A stretch of 64,000 nt of DNA, from assembly GCA_018136815.1 (NCBI GenBank), contig CM030934.1, positions 330,627 through 394,626 on the forward strand, written 5' to 3'. The DNA is from Isochrysis galbana (taxonomy: Eukaryota; Haptophyta; Isochrysidales; Isochrysidaceae). The position numbers and the translations under genes were made by a program. How positions within the stretch are numbered: the first letter of the stretch is position 1; the number at the start of each line of letters is the position of its first letter. This document shows, one piece after another, positions 32,390-42,476 of the stretch. Below the pieces are notes generated by a model. It saw only the letters and a program-made list of their open reading frames with translations. It was not told the DNA's origin and did not search any database.

Positions 32390-32954
32390 TCAAAGTACTC
32401 GTCCTGTGCGCGCCCCCGTCGTCTTATTTTCGTTTGGAGTCACCTTGCGAAGCCCGCGCGTCCCGGCTCTTATGGAGGCCAAGAGCTGAGCTTGCAAATC
32501 GTCGTCAGGTGGTGCTGACCGGCTCGTTGCATCAGCGCTTGATGCAACTGGCGGCGGCGGCGGGGGGGGGGGGGGGGGGGAGGGCGGGGCGGCGGCGGCG
32601 GCGGGGGGGCGGCGGTGGTGGTGGCGGCGGCGTGCTTGAAGCACTTGGGAGAGGCGGCGCTCCGGCAGACCCTACGACACCTGAGAGGGAAAGCCATGGC
32701 TTGAGCTCAATAAACGTCTGAAGGGCTATGATGAAAGGACGCGATGAACGCACCTCCTGCCTTCTTGGCGGATGATTCTCGTGGACCTCCCGTCTTGCGC
32801 AACCTCGAGGTAGGATCCCCTCCTGAGGCCGGCCGAGCGTGGTGTCAAGCGAGGCAGAATTTCATTTCGTGGCACCGTCCCGCAACCCACCTGAGATGGC
32901 TGCCAATAGCTGCGACCGAGGGTCATCGCTGTTTACGGCGGCACGACTAGAGGA

Positions 32955-33003
<49 letters not shown>

Positions 33004-36000
33004 ATTCGAGGAGGGCCGCCACGAGGCAGCGGTGGCGGCGGTGGTGGAGGGGGCGGCGGCGGTGCCGATCCAGTGCCTCGCGAGGCGGTCGCGGTGCTGG
33101 CGGCAGTCGGATTGACCGGCGCCATGGGCAGCGTTTCAACCTGAGGGGCAACTGGAGTTCAGCACCGTGCATGCACGCTGCCGGGAGGGACAGGGGCCGA
33201 GAGGTGAGCCGCACCCGTCGGTTCAGCATATCCAGGAGACGCTGGGCATCCGAAGAAGTGTTGAGCAGGTCGGTCTGCATGGACAGCTTGTGCGTCAGCG
33301 CTCGAACCTACAGGGACGGCGGAGAGGACGCATGACTCAGCCCCGTTGAGCCCGATGGTGCGCGCCCCTGCAGGGATCACGCACCTCCTCCGGTTTGAGG
33401 CCGCCGGTGCCCATCGACTTGTACTGCCCAGGCCCGATCATCTTCATCTCGGCCAAATCCATGGTGATCATCTTAAGCTCGAGGCGATTGTTCACCTATG
33501 CGTGCGTGGACGCTCGAGTGAGAGGGAGAGTCCCGCGCGTGGAGATGGGCGGTGCCAGTCACAGGGAAGCAAAGGTCGGCATGGCGGGCGCACCCGCATG
33601 ACGCGCTGACGCAACTCTCCAGTCAGCCCCTCCGGCCGCATATCTCGAATTCGTTGCATCTCGGGCAGGAGCATCTCGTAGGCTTCCTGCGCGGCGAGCA
33701 AGGGAGTGTGCTCGTCTTCTGACTCGCCGCAAGGGACGCTCAAGACGATTGTATGCAAGCGCGGGCCGCGTCTCGCCTGGTTGAAGGCCTTTTGCTTCTG
33801 TTCGCGTTGCTTGCGTGCCTCGATCTGGCCGGGGCACAGTCGGGGTGGAGGGGTGAGGAGGGCGCTGGCGGCAGGTGGTGGAGACAGGGGCGACAGCATC
33901 GATCGGGGGGGGGCGCCGCGCTCGCTGCACAGCAAGGTGATGGTGCGCGAGGGCCTGGCACGCATGGGTTCGGCCGCGCACCTCCTTCTTGGACTTGGCT
34001 TGCGCCTCGCTGCTCTGCTTCTTTTCTTCCTCCTCTTTTGCGAGCTTCGCAATGCGTTGGTGCCGCGGCTGGTCCATCATCTCGCCCAGCTTGATGGACA
34101 TGCCCTCCGCAATTCCCTGGAATGAGCGGTGGGGCAATGAGGCAGCGAGCGCACAGGCTCGGGCCCGCGTGCGCGACCAACACACCTTGACGCGGTCCGA
34201 CACGTTGGGGTCGTCCTTCATGATGATTTCGACCTGCTTGCAGTACTCCTGTTTGATGTCCTCGTCATTCAACCGCACCATTAGGTCGTAGAGCTTTGGC
34301 ATCAGGTTGGCGGTCAGGGGCTGTGACGTGCCAAGCGAATCGACAATCTGCGATGCGAAGATGGCGACGCGCTGAGCCGGTGGAGTCGAGGCGAGAGTAG
34401 GCGAGCGCAGGCCGCTTCTCCAACGGGCCCGGGAGGCGGGGCGCACCTGCTTGTAGGTCGCCTGGTACGTTTCGCGGATTTCGCGGTCTTCGTCGACGCT
34501 CACATACCTGCGGGGGTGAAGAGGTGCGGCAGCACCGTGCGATGCGAAGGTGGGTGCACCAGCCCGGCAGCTCGCGTGCCTGCGCAGGCCCGGCGCAGCT
34601 AGGCTCGCACATGTCGCCGACGATCTTCTTGACCTCGTTGTTCTCAACCTGGAGCTTCTCGTGCGACCTGCGGAGCTCCTCGTACTTCTCCTTCATCTCC
34701 CGCATCTGCTCGAGCTCTCGCTTGACGCGCTCGTACTCGAGCTTCATCTCGATGACCGTCCTGTCAATCTGCGGCGTCGATGGAGGGCGTCCATTGGCGT
34801 GAGCCGTGCCGACACCTCGCCTCTCGGGCTGATCTCGCACCTCTGTAGAGCTCCCGGTGTAGAGTTCGACGCTTCGCACCACGCCCGCCACGCCGACTGC
34901 TCCGGCCGTGGGTACGCCGAGCGCCGCCTGCGCCTGCAGATCGTACGGGCTGGCTTGCGCGCCCCCGTCCAGCTTCGCCTGAGAGCGTGCAGGAGCCGTC
35001 GCTTGAGCCGGCCACCGCGTGACGGCCCGCTGCGCACTCGGGCCATTGGCGCGCACCGGCGTCGCGACGCCGAAATCGGCGTCCGGGGGCGGAGGCGGAG
35101 GCGGAGGGAGCTCCTCAGACGGCGGCGCGTCGGCGGAAGGTGGCGCGTCGGCGGAGGTCGGCGCGCCAGCGGGGGGTGGTGCCGGCGCCTCCGCGGAGGC
35201 CGGGAGCGCGGGACGTGCCCGTGGCGCCGGTGGGGGTGGTGGCGGCGGCGCGCTGTGCGAGTACAAGTCGATTGTCGCCCCGTCGAGCGCGTGCAGCTGC
35301 GGTGTGAAGGTTGTGATGACCGCGCGAGTCGCCTGTGAGGGGAGCAGCAGCCTTGAGTCGCGCCGTGCGCTCGCGCGGCGTGGGGGGCGAGGCTTGCGTT
35401 CCTGCGAACCGTCCTGTTGGTCCTTCTGCTCGTCGTCCGACCCAGAGTCGAAATCCGCCTGTGATGGCACGGCGGGACCCTCACTCAGCAGGGCGCGCTC
35501 CGCCGTCGCCTACAGGGTGGCGAGGCGCGCACCTCAAACGCGACGATCCCGCTGGACGTCCGCTTGGACAAACCGTTGGCGGCGGGAAGTGCCGACGAGT
35601 TGACTACGTTGCGGAGGAGGCCTTGGGTCTGCGCGGGCGGGCGGAGCAAGGCGGGCGGCGGGAGGCGGGCGGGCGGGGCGGGCCGGCAAGGCGCGCCAGC
35701 GCGGCGAACCGGAGATGTCCGCATTCATGAGCTGCTTGTAGTAGGAGTGCAGCGTCTGGGAGATCTCCCAGCCCTACAAACACGCGCGCAGGGCGGCATC
35801 GGTCGAGCGGCGGTGTGCAGCGGCTGCCACTAGCCGGCTGCATACGCACCTGCCTCGTCACCAGAGCGTACTTGACGACTCGGCGCCCTTGGTGGGTGTC
35901 CTCGATGAGGTCGCACGTCGTCGACCTGGGGAGGCAGCGGCGATCCAGATGAGAATGCGCGCGCGCGTGGGGGGGAAGGGGGGGGGAAAGGGCAGCGCAC

Positions 36001-36752
36001 CAGAAGCGGAAGTCCTTGGGCGAATACTCCCACCGCTGGATTGAATCGAAGAAGAAGGTGGAGTGCACCCCGTCCTGTGCGCGAGGGCCGGGGCTGAGGC
36101 CATGCGCTTCCTGGCTGGCGCCGGCGGGCGCACCGCGCGAGGGCGAGGCGCACCTTCGTGACGGGGTGCAGAAATTGCAGGCCAGATGAGTTGACCGCGA
36201 GCTGCCCGAGGGAGGAGGCGAAGGGGGGGGGGGGGGGGGGGGAGTGGGCGCGGGATGCACAGGCCTGGAGCGGGTGCGATAGCCGATGCGACGGGCTAGG
36301 GCCCGCGGCGGAGCCCGGCACGGCGCGAGGGGGCTGCGACCGAGGCGGGCGGCGCACCAGGAAGTGGCCAGCATGGAAGATCTTGGAGTTGTGCACATGG
36401 AACATCGTCGTGCCGTACATGGGCAGCTTCCGGGCCTTTCGGATGTACATGACCTTCGCTTCGGAGGCGGAGATGCCGCGACCCTTCGACAGCTTCGCAA
36501 AGACGCCAGAAACCTTGCGTATCTCGCCGTGCAACCGGAGCTCCCAGTCGCTCTCGGCCTGGCAGCACCCGGGGCGGGAGGGCGGGTGGGCGAGGGAGCG
36601 GAGTGGAGGCGGGGGCGCGGCGACACGTGCCCGTCCGCGCACGGCGCGCGTACCTGCATGGCGACGAGTGGCGTCGGGAGGAGCTGCTCCCCGACCTTGA
36701 GCTCGCGCATGTACGGCAGCGAAAACTGCTCCTTGCTCTCGTCGAACGGGCC
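32390..36752 (-). CDS. FERM - coiled coil - polyproline - WH2 protein, probable actin regulator (5' end in gap)
   Basis: Phase-consistent exons, in transcript order: 36752-36654, 36558-36358, 36201-36154, 36074-36001, 35925-35850, 35773-35710, 35603-35533, 35509-34611, 34507-34447, 34371-34186, 34116-33982, 33824-33594, 33495-33385, 33307-33215 and 33140-about 32876. A final exon to the stop at 32390 is less certain. Exons 1-6 encode the end of a FERM domain: the F2 helices, then an F3/PTB lobe with RKLPMYGTTMFHV, LAVNSSGLQFLHPVTK, FDSIQRWEYSPKDFRFW and GWEISQTLHSYYKQLM. Next are a proline-rich region, a long coiled coil (KLEYERVKRELEQMREMKEK) and helical segments. Polyproline then precedes a WH2-like actin-binding motif (RSQLLAAISGGLR). 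A second one, AQLLASIRAGTRGLRKV, lies past a poly-C run that breaks frame. Inferred role: linking membrane receptors to actin assembly. Confidence 0.75.
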
Positions 36753-36852
36753 NNNNNNNNNNNNNNNNNNNNNNNNNNNNNNNNNNNNNNNNNNNNNNNN
36801 NNNNNNNNNNNNNNNNNNNNNNNNNNNNNNNNNNNNNNNNNNNNNNNNNNNN
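36753..36852. other. assembly gap (100 N)
   Basis: A run of exactly 100 N interrupting the FERM domain; the F1 lobe and start codon of the gene are not visible on its other side. Confidence 0.99.
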
Positions 36853-37213
36853 GAAAAATTACTGGACCTCAGGTTGCACCTTCTTTTTAGAGCGCCCGAG
36901 TTTTGAGCTGGCAGCTAGGATTCAGGTGCGGAGCGCTGAAAAATGAGACTGCCAGGATCCATGGCACTCTGCATACTGTCGCGAGGGCTCAAAATCGACG
37001 CTTGAAGAGGGAAAATGAGGCCGAGATCGCCAAGAAAGGTTTGGGCGAGCAGGAGAAGGGAATCCCGCGGCGGGGCGCGCAAACCACAGAGCATACAATC
37101 GAGTGGCACGCACTCCACTCGGCGTGCACTCGGTGATCCAGATTGTGCACGCGGTTGACAGCACACACGGACCTGTGGCACATCTAAAAGCGGCCATGCA
37201 CGCACCTCGAGGC
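36853..37213. other. no recognisable gene
   Basis: Unique sequence between the gap and the stop of the minus-strand membrane protein. Short frames only; likely 3' UTR in part. Confidence 0.4.
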
Positions 37214-37980
37214 CTATTCTATGAATCGCCGCGCCGCTATGCCCACAAGCAGCTGGACAGTGTGCAGGCAAGTTAGCATGAAGGTCACGCCCACAACGAG
37301 CTCGATGCTCGAGCTGTTGGATTGCCACGCCTGGTGCATGAGCTGAACGACTGATGTCGCCTTGCGGAGATGGCATGCGCGCAACAAGGAGAGGGCCGAG
37401 GTCAGGCCAGTGGCGAAAACGGCGGCGGCGAGTGCACGCTCGACAGCAGCTCGGTTCTCGTCCGTGATGGGGAATCCTAGCCACACTATACCGCCAACCT
37501 CCGTCTTGCCCTCCACACCCGAAAGCGGCGTGAGCTCGGCAGTCGGCTGGCTGCCCCCCTCGCCGTATGCCGCGATGTGCACGCTGACGGCAGCGGCCAT
37601 GTGAGCCAATGAGATTGCGATCCAAGCGACAAAGGGGACGTGCTCGCCCACCGTGAAGGTGAAGGCAAGGTGCCCCAGCACAAAGAGCAGCGCACAAAAG
37701 ATCTGGAACGGCCGTCTTCCGATGGCGCGTCTGTAGCGCACGCAGCCCGCTAGCACGAGCGGCACGAGCAGCGCGAGGGCGACGAGCTTGCGTGCGCTTC
37801 CCAGCGCGAGCAGAGCGACGGCCGGCAGCGCGAGCAGAGCGAGCAGCCCGTAGACCCCAAGATAGAGTGCGCCGCCGTGCATCGGAAGCCTCAGGCGGTC
37901 ATCGAGGTCGAGGAGGCTCTGCTCCAGAGTCTCGGTGGGCGAGGTGAGCCCACACTCACAGCGGTCGAGAAGGGCGGCGT
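37214..37980 (-). CDS. multi-spanning membrane protein, unknown
   Basis: The minus-strand exon runs from a likely acceptor (CTCGCAG, plus 37981-37987) to the stop at 37214. A soluble leader contains TETLEQSLLDLDDRLRLP. The first internal ATG is at 37882. Six hydrophobic segments follow, among them YLGVYGLLALLALPAVALLAL, LVALALLVPLVLAGCV, IFCALLFVLGHLAFTFTV, VAWIAISLAHMAAAVSVHI, AAAVFATGLTSALSLL and VVGVTFMLTCLHTVQLLVG. A loop with GVEGKTEVGGIVWLGFPI separates segments 4 and 5. The upstream GA/CT-rich sequence looks like an intron. No transporter or receptor signature is recognised. The product is likely an integral membrane protein of at least 250 residues. Confidence 0.55.
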
Positions 37981-38029
37981 CTGCGAGGTGTGTCTGCCTG
38001 CCGTGCCGATCGATAAACTCACAGCAGCA

Positions 38030-38245
38030 GAAGAGAGGAGGAGAGGGGAGAGGGGGGGAGGAGGGAGGAGGAGAGGTGAGAGGCGGAGAGGGAAGAGGAG
38101 GAGAGGAGAGGAGAGGAGAGAGGAGAAGAGAAGAGGGAGGAGAAGAGGAGAGAAGATGAGAGCTCTGCTGCTCCTCCTCCTTCTCCCTGGAGGAGGAGGA
38201 GGAGGAGGAGGAGGAGGAGGAGGAGGAGGAGGAGGAGGAGGGGGA
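38030..38245. repeat. GGA/GAG microsatellite
   Basis: Long (GGA)n and (GAGAGGA)n tract, probably in an intron of the minus-strand membrane-protein gene. It looks like a polypyrimidine tract in that orientation. Confidence 0.85.
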
Positions 38246-38334
38246 ATGGAAGGAAGGAGGCACACGGAGGGGGGCGACGGCCTCCTTCGTGGCCGACGAT
38301 GGGGGGGAGCGGCTCGCCATTGGTGGGATGCCGC

Positions 38335-38815
38335 CCTTCAGGCCAACTCTCTTCCTCTCTTCTTCTCTCTGGTCTTCCTCCTTCCAAACCTTCTCTCTCT
38401 CCCAACTCTTCTTCCTCTTCCTCTTCCTTCCCTCTCTCTAAACCCCTCTATCTCGTTTCCTCCTCCCACGCTCCCCCCCCCCTCTCTCTCCTCTCTTTTC
38501 TCCTTCTCTCCCTCTCTTCTTGACTTCTGCCCCGCTCGTGGTAGTCCCTCTCTCTCTCCCTTTCTCTCTCTCTCCCTCTCCTTCTCCGGTCCGAATACTT
38601 TATTTTCCTCTTTTTCCCTATCATCTTCTTCTGTTTCGTGGCTCCTTTGCTCCGAAAATAGACTCCCATCCTAGAATACAGAATACAGCCTGCAGCAGGC
38701 CTCTTTTCTACTCTGATACTTTAGTAGTTCTGCTGCTTCTCCTCCTCCTCTCTCTCTCCCGCCCCCTTCCCTCTCACTCCTTCTCCCTCTCTCTCTCGCC
38801 CTCTCCCTCCGAGTA
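38335..38815. repeat. CT-rich low-complexity tract
   Basis: CTCTCT/TTCCTC-rich sequence with no recognisable frame; frames across it are compositional. Confidence 0.7.
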
Positions 38816-38847
38816 CTATACATGTTACCCGCCAGGAACCAACGTCC

Positions 38848-39000
38848 CCCCGATAGCTATCGGGGCCCCCCGATAGCCGATAGCTATCGAGGGGAAATTT
38901 TCTCCCGATCCCGATCCGATCGCCAACAGCCAACAGCTCCCCCGGGGATTCGATAGCTATCGGGGATTCTCCATGCCCATGCCCGGGGAGCTATCGCTAT
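38848..39000. repeat. cluster of GATAGCTATC palindromes
   Basis: CGATAGCTATCG or GATAGCTATC occurs at about 38857, 38878 and 38950, with degenerate copies near 38988. CCCC/GGGG flanks mean that neighbouring copies can also pair with one another. Confidence 0.8.
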
Positions 39001-39295
39001 CGCGTTTTAAGGTGGTTCCAAAAAAAATATTGTTATAGTTTTAGCGATGGAGCGCGCGCCGCGCTCCCACTCCCCAGCCCCCCGCCGCCACGACGCAGGC
39101 ATAGTTGACGAATTTATGATAGGGAGATCTACCCAGGCCTAGGAGTCTAGGAGTGGCCCCATTTCACATCCAAAGGCCCCCTGGGGCACTCCTAGGTCCC
39201 CTAGGGGCTCCTACTATAGCCATATGTATATGTACTACTAAAAACATATTGACCGTCGCGTCTTGCGGACTACGGTAGTACTCCTAGGTACTAGG
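39001..39295. other. no gene; CCTAGG-rich stretch
   Basis: CCTAGG and CTCCTAGG recur between 39138 and 39290. No coding frame. Confidence 0.4.
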
Positions 39296-39500
39296 GTTAA
39301 ATGAGTTGATGATCACTAATCTTATGATTGGTCGCCATGGAGGGGGGCCTCGCGCCCCCCCCACTCTCTCGACTCCCCTCATGGGGGGCGAGAACCATCC
39401 ACCCCCCTGCGCTGCCTCTTGGCATGTAGGGGGGACTCACCCAGACTGCCCAGACTCTCCCTGAGACCTGAGAGTCGGGCACAGATCGCACGCCCTGGCC
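39296..39500 (-). repeat. dispersed SINE-like repeat with terminal hairpin, copy 5 (minus)
   Basis: In minus orientation the end reads CCATGGCGACC, then AATC-ATAA-GATT, then AG. It has the same box and loop as copy 1 but a different complementary stem. Confidence 0.55.
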
Positions 39501-39541
39501 CGCGTTGGCCTGCTTCTTGCTCTGACCAACCCCTCCTCCCC

Positions 39542-40686
39542 CTAGGCCCCCCTGATTAGGGGTAGGCGGTTATGTCCCGTTCCGAAACAAGACATTTGGG
39601 CAGGTTTGTGGGAACGGGACATTTTCGCAATGTCCCAGGACATTTGGGCCCCACCCGTAGCGTCTAGCTCACCTTCCTGTTCAAGAGCCCCACGCTTGTG
39701 CCGAGCCATTGCCAGCAACTCGTCGGGGCTAATTTCTTGTATCGCATCGGCCATCTTGCTAGCTTGCACCGTTGGCGTCCCGAGCTCTTTCATCGTCTTC
39801 CGCTTCATCACCGGGACGGCCGCCTGCTCGGGGAGCTCGCGGGCCCGGCGTCGCTTTGCCTCCTCGTTAAGGAGTTCCGTAACTACCTCCTTGAGGCTGG
39901 TGACAGTGCCGATGTACTCGTCTGTACTTGACGACCATTGCAACTTGAACTCAATGAAGCCCAGACCGATCACGCGCATCTCAGCTTGCTCGCGAAGCCA
40001 ATTGAGTTGCAGTTGCGTCGTCTTTGCCGCTCGACGCCCGCGGTCGCAATCCTCAGCGTCAACGCGTTTGTCGCATCGAAGCCGATGCAATCCAGGTGCG
40101 CGTCAGACATGCGGTCCGCCTTCATCTTACCGTTCAGCGCAGTCAGCTTGTTCGCGATCGCGATCTTCGGGTCGGACATTTTCTGGATGGCTGCAGCGCA
40201 CTGAACCTCTATGTACGCGATGATCTTTTCCCTAGTCTTGATGTTCGTCTCGTCGGACGGATTTAGCAGCTCCTCGCGAGCGAGCTTGAAGGAACACAGT
40301 TCAGTTTTCTGAACAAGAACAACACTGAACAACAGGCCTCCGAGCTGAACAAGAACAACAACAAGAAAATGAGGCGAACAAGATGAACACTAAGCGGCGG
40401 TCTGAACACTATGAACACTAATGAACACTGTTCAACACGAGCGTTGCTGTCTATATACAGCCTACACGGTTGCCCGTGAGTCTGACTGCCGCTGCCTGCC
40501 GCGGTCGTAGGCGCCAAGGCGGAATTTGTGCTTGTCGAACATGCGATGACTACATACAGGCTTGTAGGCAGAGGGCCGTTCGACCGAGCCGGCAGCTGAC
40601 GCGGTCGTGATAGGGTCGTTGATTGTTGCTTGCGGGAAGATGTCTGAAAGATCATAATAAGTGTCGGGTTCGGGAGAGTCTGCCAT
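39542..40686 (-). CDS. hypothetical coiled-coil protein, two exons with a frame break
   Basis: ATG at 40686. Exon 1 (40686-40468, phase 0) encodes MADSPEPDTYYDLSDIFPQA through SDSRAT and ends at a GTGTAG donor. Exon 2 starts after CCTTCAAG at 40284 (LAREELLNPSDETNIKTREK...) and continues to a helical Lys/Arg/Glu-rich region. Between about 40090 and 40000 the coding signal moves from one frame to the next (HLDCIGFDAT in one, TTQLQLNWLREQAEMRVIG in the other), so there is a frameshift, sequencing error or tiny intron. The downstream frame continues (SWSSSTDEYIGTV-like region, ISPDELLAMARHKRG) to a stop at 39542. No known domain. Confidence 0.45.
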
Positions 40687-41104
40687 CGGTCGCTACGAGC
40701 GGTGAGGTAGACTGAAGGTCGGAGACTTGTGACGCGTGGCGTCGGAGAGTAGGGACGAGGCTAGCTAGCGAGCTAATAGGAGAGAAAGAAAGAGAGAATG
40801 AGAGCTTCTTAGGTCCGAGGTAGGGACGAGAGACTACAACAGATGAAAAAACCAACAGAGACACACAAACTAAACCAAACGGGGCGAAAACTAACCACAC
40901 CTGGACAGACGGCCAGGCATCGGCACCAGGGCAACTTAGCAACGCGCAGACATGCGACAGAGGGAGCCGACACGATCTCGCTGGGGAGCTATGACCGATA
41001 GACGAGAGAAGACAAAAGACGGTCATGGAACATTTGATGACATCGAGAGAAAGTAAGAGAAGAGGCGGAACACCAATCGACGAAACCCTAACTAAGGCTT
41101 AAAA

Positions 41105-41280
41105 TTAAAATAACCCACAGGTTCTAAGTAAAAGCCTGTCATCGTATGCAATACGACACTCATCAAGGAGCCTCTGCGTGATTGAAGGCAAATGACTGAA
41201 TGAAGGAATGTCTGCGAGCTGATGAACCCAAAGTGCGTCCACCTTGCCATGGGCAAAGGCTGGATTGAAGGCGCGCAGCC
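41105..41280 (-). CDS. terminal exon of an unknown gene
   Basis: After an acceptor GACGTGTAG at 41281-41289 the minus strand encodes about 56 residues (LRAFNPAFAHGKVDALWVHQ, ending LLLRTCGLF) with a stop at 41105-41107. The composition is clearly coding-like. The preceding intron is full of GAACAA/TTGTTC repeats, just like the intron of the neighbouring gene at 40285-40467, which suggests related or duplicated genes. Upstream exons were not identified. Confidence 0.45.
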
Positions 41281-41509
41281 TACACGTCACACAAACAAGC
41301 CACACAGGTGGAGGGTGGGTGGGTGAACAACAAGCGAACAATAAGGCAAACGCCTGAACAAGAACAACACTAAGCAAAAGCACTTGAACACTGTTCAACA
41401 TGACGAACAACAGGGTTTGGAACTGAACACTAACTCTAACTGCTGAACGTTAAGCCTCAAAGTTAACGTTAAGGGGCTCTAGGGCGAATGCGAATGGGCG
41501 AATGTAGGA

Positions 41510-41632
41510 TCCTGCGACGGTGACTAGTGGCTAGCCTACAAGGAGGGGACATAGAAACGCAGACAACCCACCTTCAAGAATATTTTTTTAGAAACGCAGA
41601 CAACTTCTAAAACAAAAAGGTCGATCGCGGAT
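41510..41632 (+). repeat. dispersed repeat, copy with 59965-60062
   Basis: Shared strings GCGACGGTGACTAGTG, CTAGCCTACA, GAGGGGACATAGA, GAAACGCAGACAACTTCT and AAAGGTCGATCGCGGATGC. Non-coding. Confidence 0.75.
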
Positions 41633-41734
41633 GCCCCCCTTTTCTTCTTCTTCCCCATCTCTACCATCCCCCTCGCACCTCTTCTACTAAAATACTCGCT
41701 ATAGTATCTCCCTCTCGAATTCTCTTTCCTCTCG

Positions 41735-42020
41735 ACGCTGTGAAGACTTCTCTCTCTCTCCCCTCGCCCCCCCTCTTCTCTCCCTTCTCTCTCTCTTCTC
41801 TCTCTCTCTTCTCTTTCTCTCCTCTCTCTCCTCTCTCTCCTCTCTCTCTCTCTCCTCTCTCTCCTCTCTCTTCTCTCTCTCTTCTCTCTCTTCTCTCTCT
41901 TGTCTCTCTTGTCTCTCTTCTCTCTCTTCTCTCTCTTCCCTTTCTTCTCTCTCTTATCTCTCTCTTCTCTCTCTTCTCTCTCTTCTCTCTCTTCTCTCTC
42001 TTCTCCTTCTTCTCTCTCTG
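41735..42020. repeat. CT microsatellite upstream of fibrillin gene
   Basis: Continuous CTCTCT/CTTCTC tract. In plus sense it precedes the fibrillin gene and may be 5' UTR or intron. Confidence 0.85.
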
Positions 42021-42476
42021 ATGGCGTCGCCGCGCTCCCCCCTCTCTCCCCTCTCTCCCCTTTCTCTGCTTTCCCTCTGCTTGGCGCGAGGTGTTGGTGC
42101 GGCGCTCCTCGCGACGGGAGGTGGGCCCTGCGTCCCTTCGACCGCTCTGTGCCCTCTCGCACGTCCACACGCCCTATCTTCCCCACTGAGAACCTCTCGG
42201 CTTCCGCTGTCTGCTCCGCCTCTCTCCTCTCCTTCTCTTTCTCCCCCTCCCCTCCCCTCTCCTCCTCTCTCTCTCCCTCCCCTCTCCTCCCCTTCCCTCT
42301 CTCCCCCTTCCCTCTGCTCTCCTTCTCTCTCTCCCCCTTGCATCTTCTCTCCCTCTCCCTCTCCATATTCCTTCCCCTCCCCTGGTCTCTGTCCTTCACT
42401 GCTCTTTCCCTCTCTCTCATCACCCTCCTTCTCCTCTCCGCCTCTCTCCTTGCACTCCATCTTCTCGACTTCCCCA

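Noticed and set aside
34265..35470. Single 401-residue exon in the FERM gene without splicing
   Set aside because: The reading past the GTGCGAGCC donor (exon end at 34611) is not protein-like, while joining 34611 to 34507 gives a continuous phase and GDMYVSVDEDRE.
40300..41430. TGAACA repeats as hormone-receptor-like response elements
   Set aside because: They are irregularly spaced direct repeats inside introns and the host is unlikely to have nuclear receptors.
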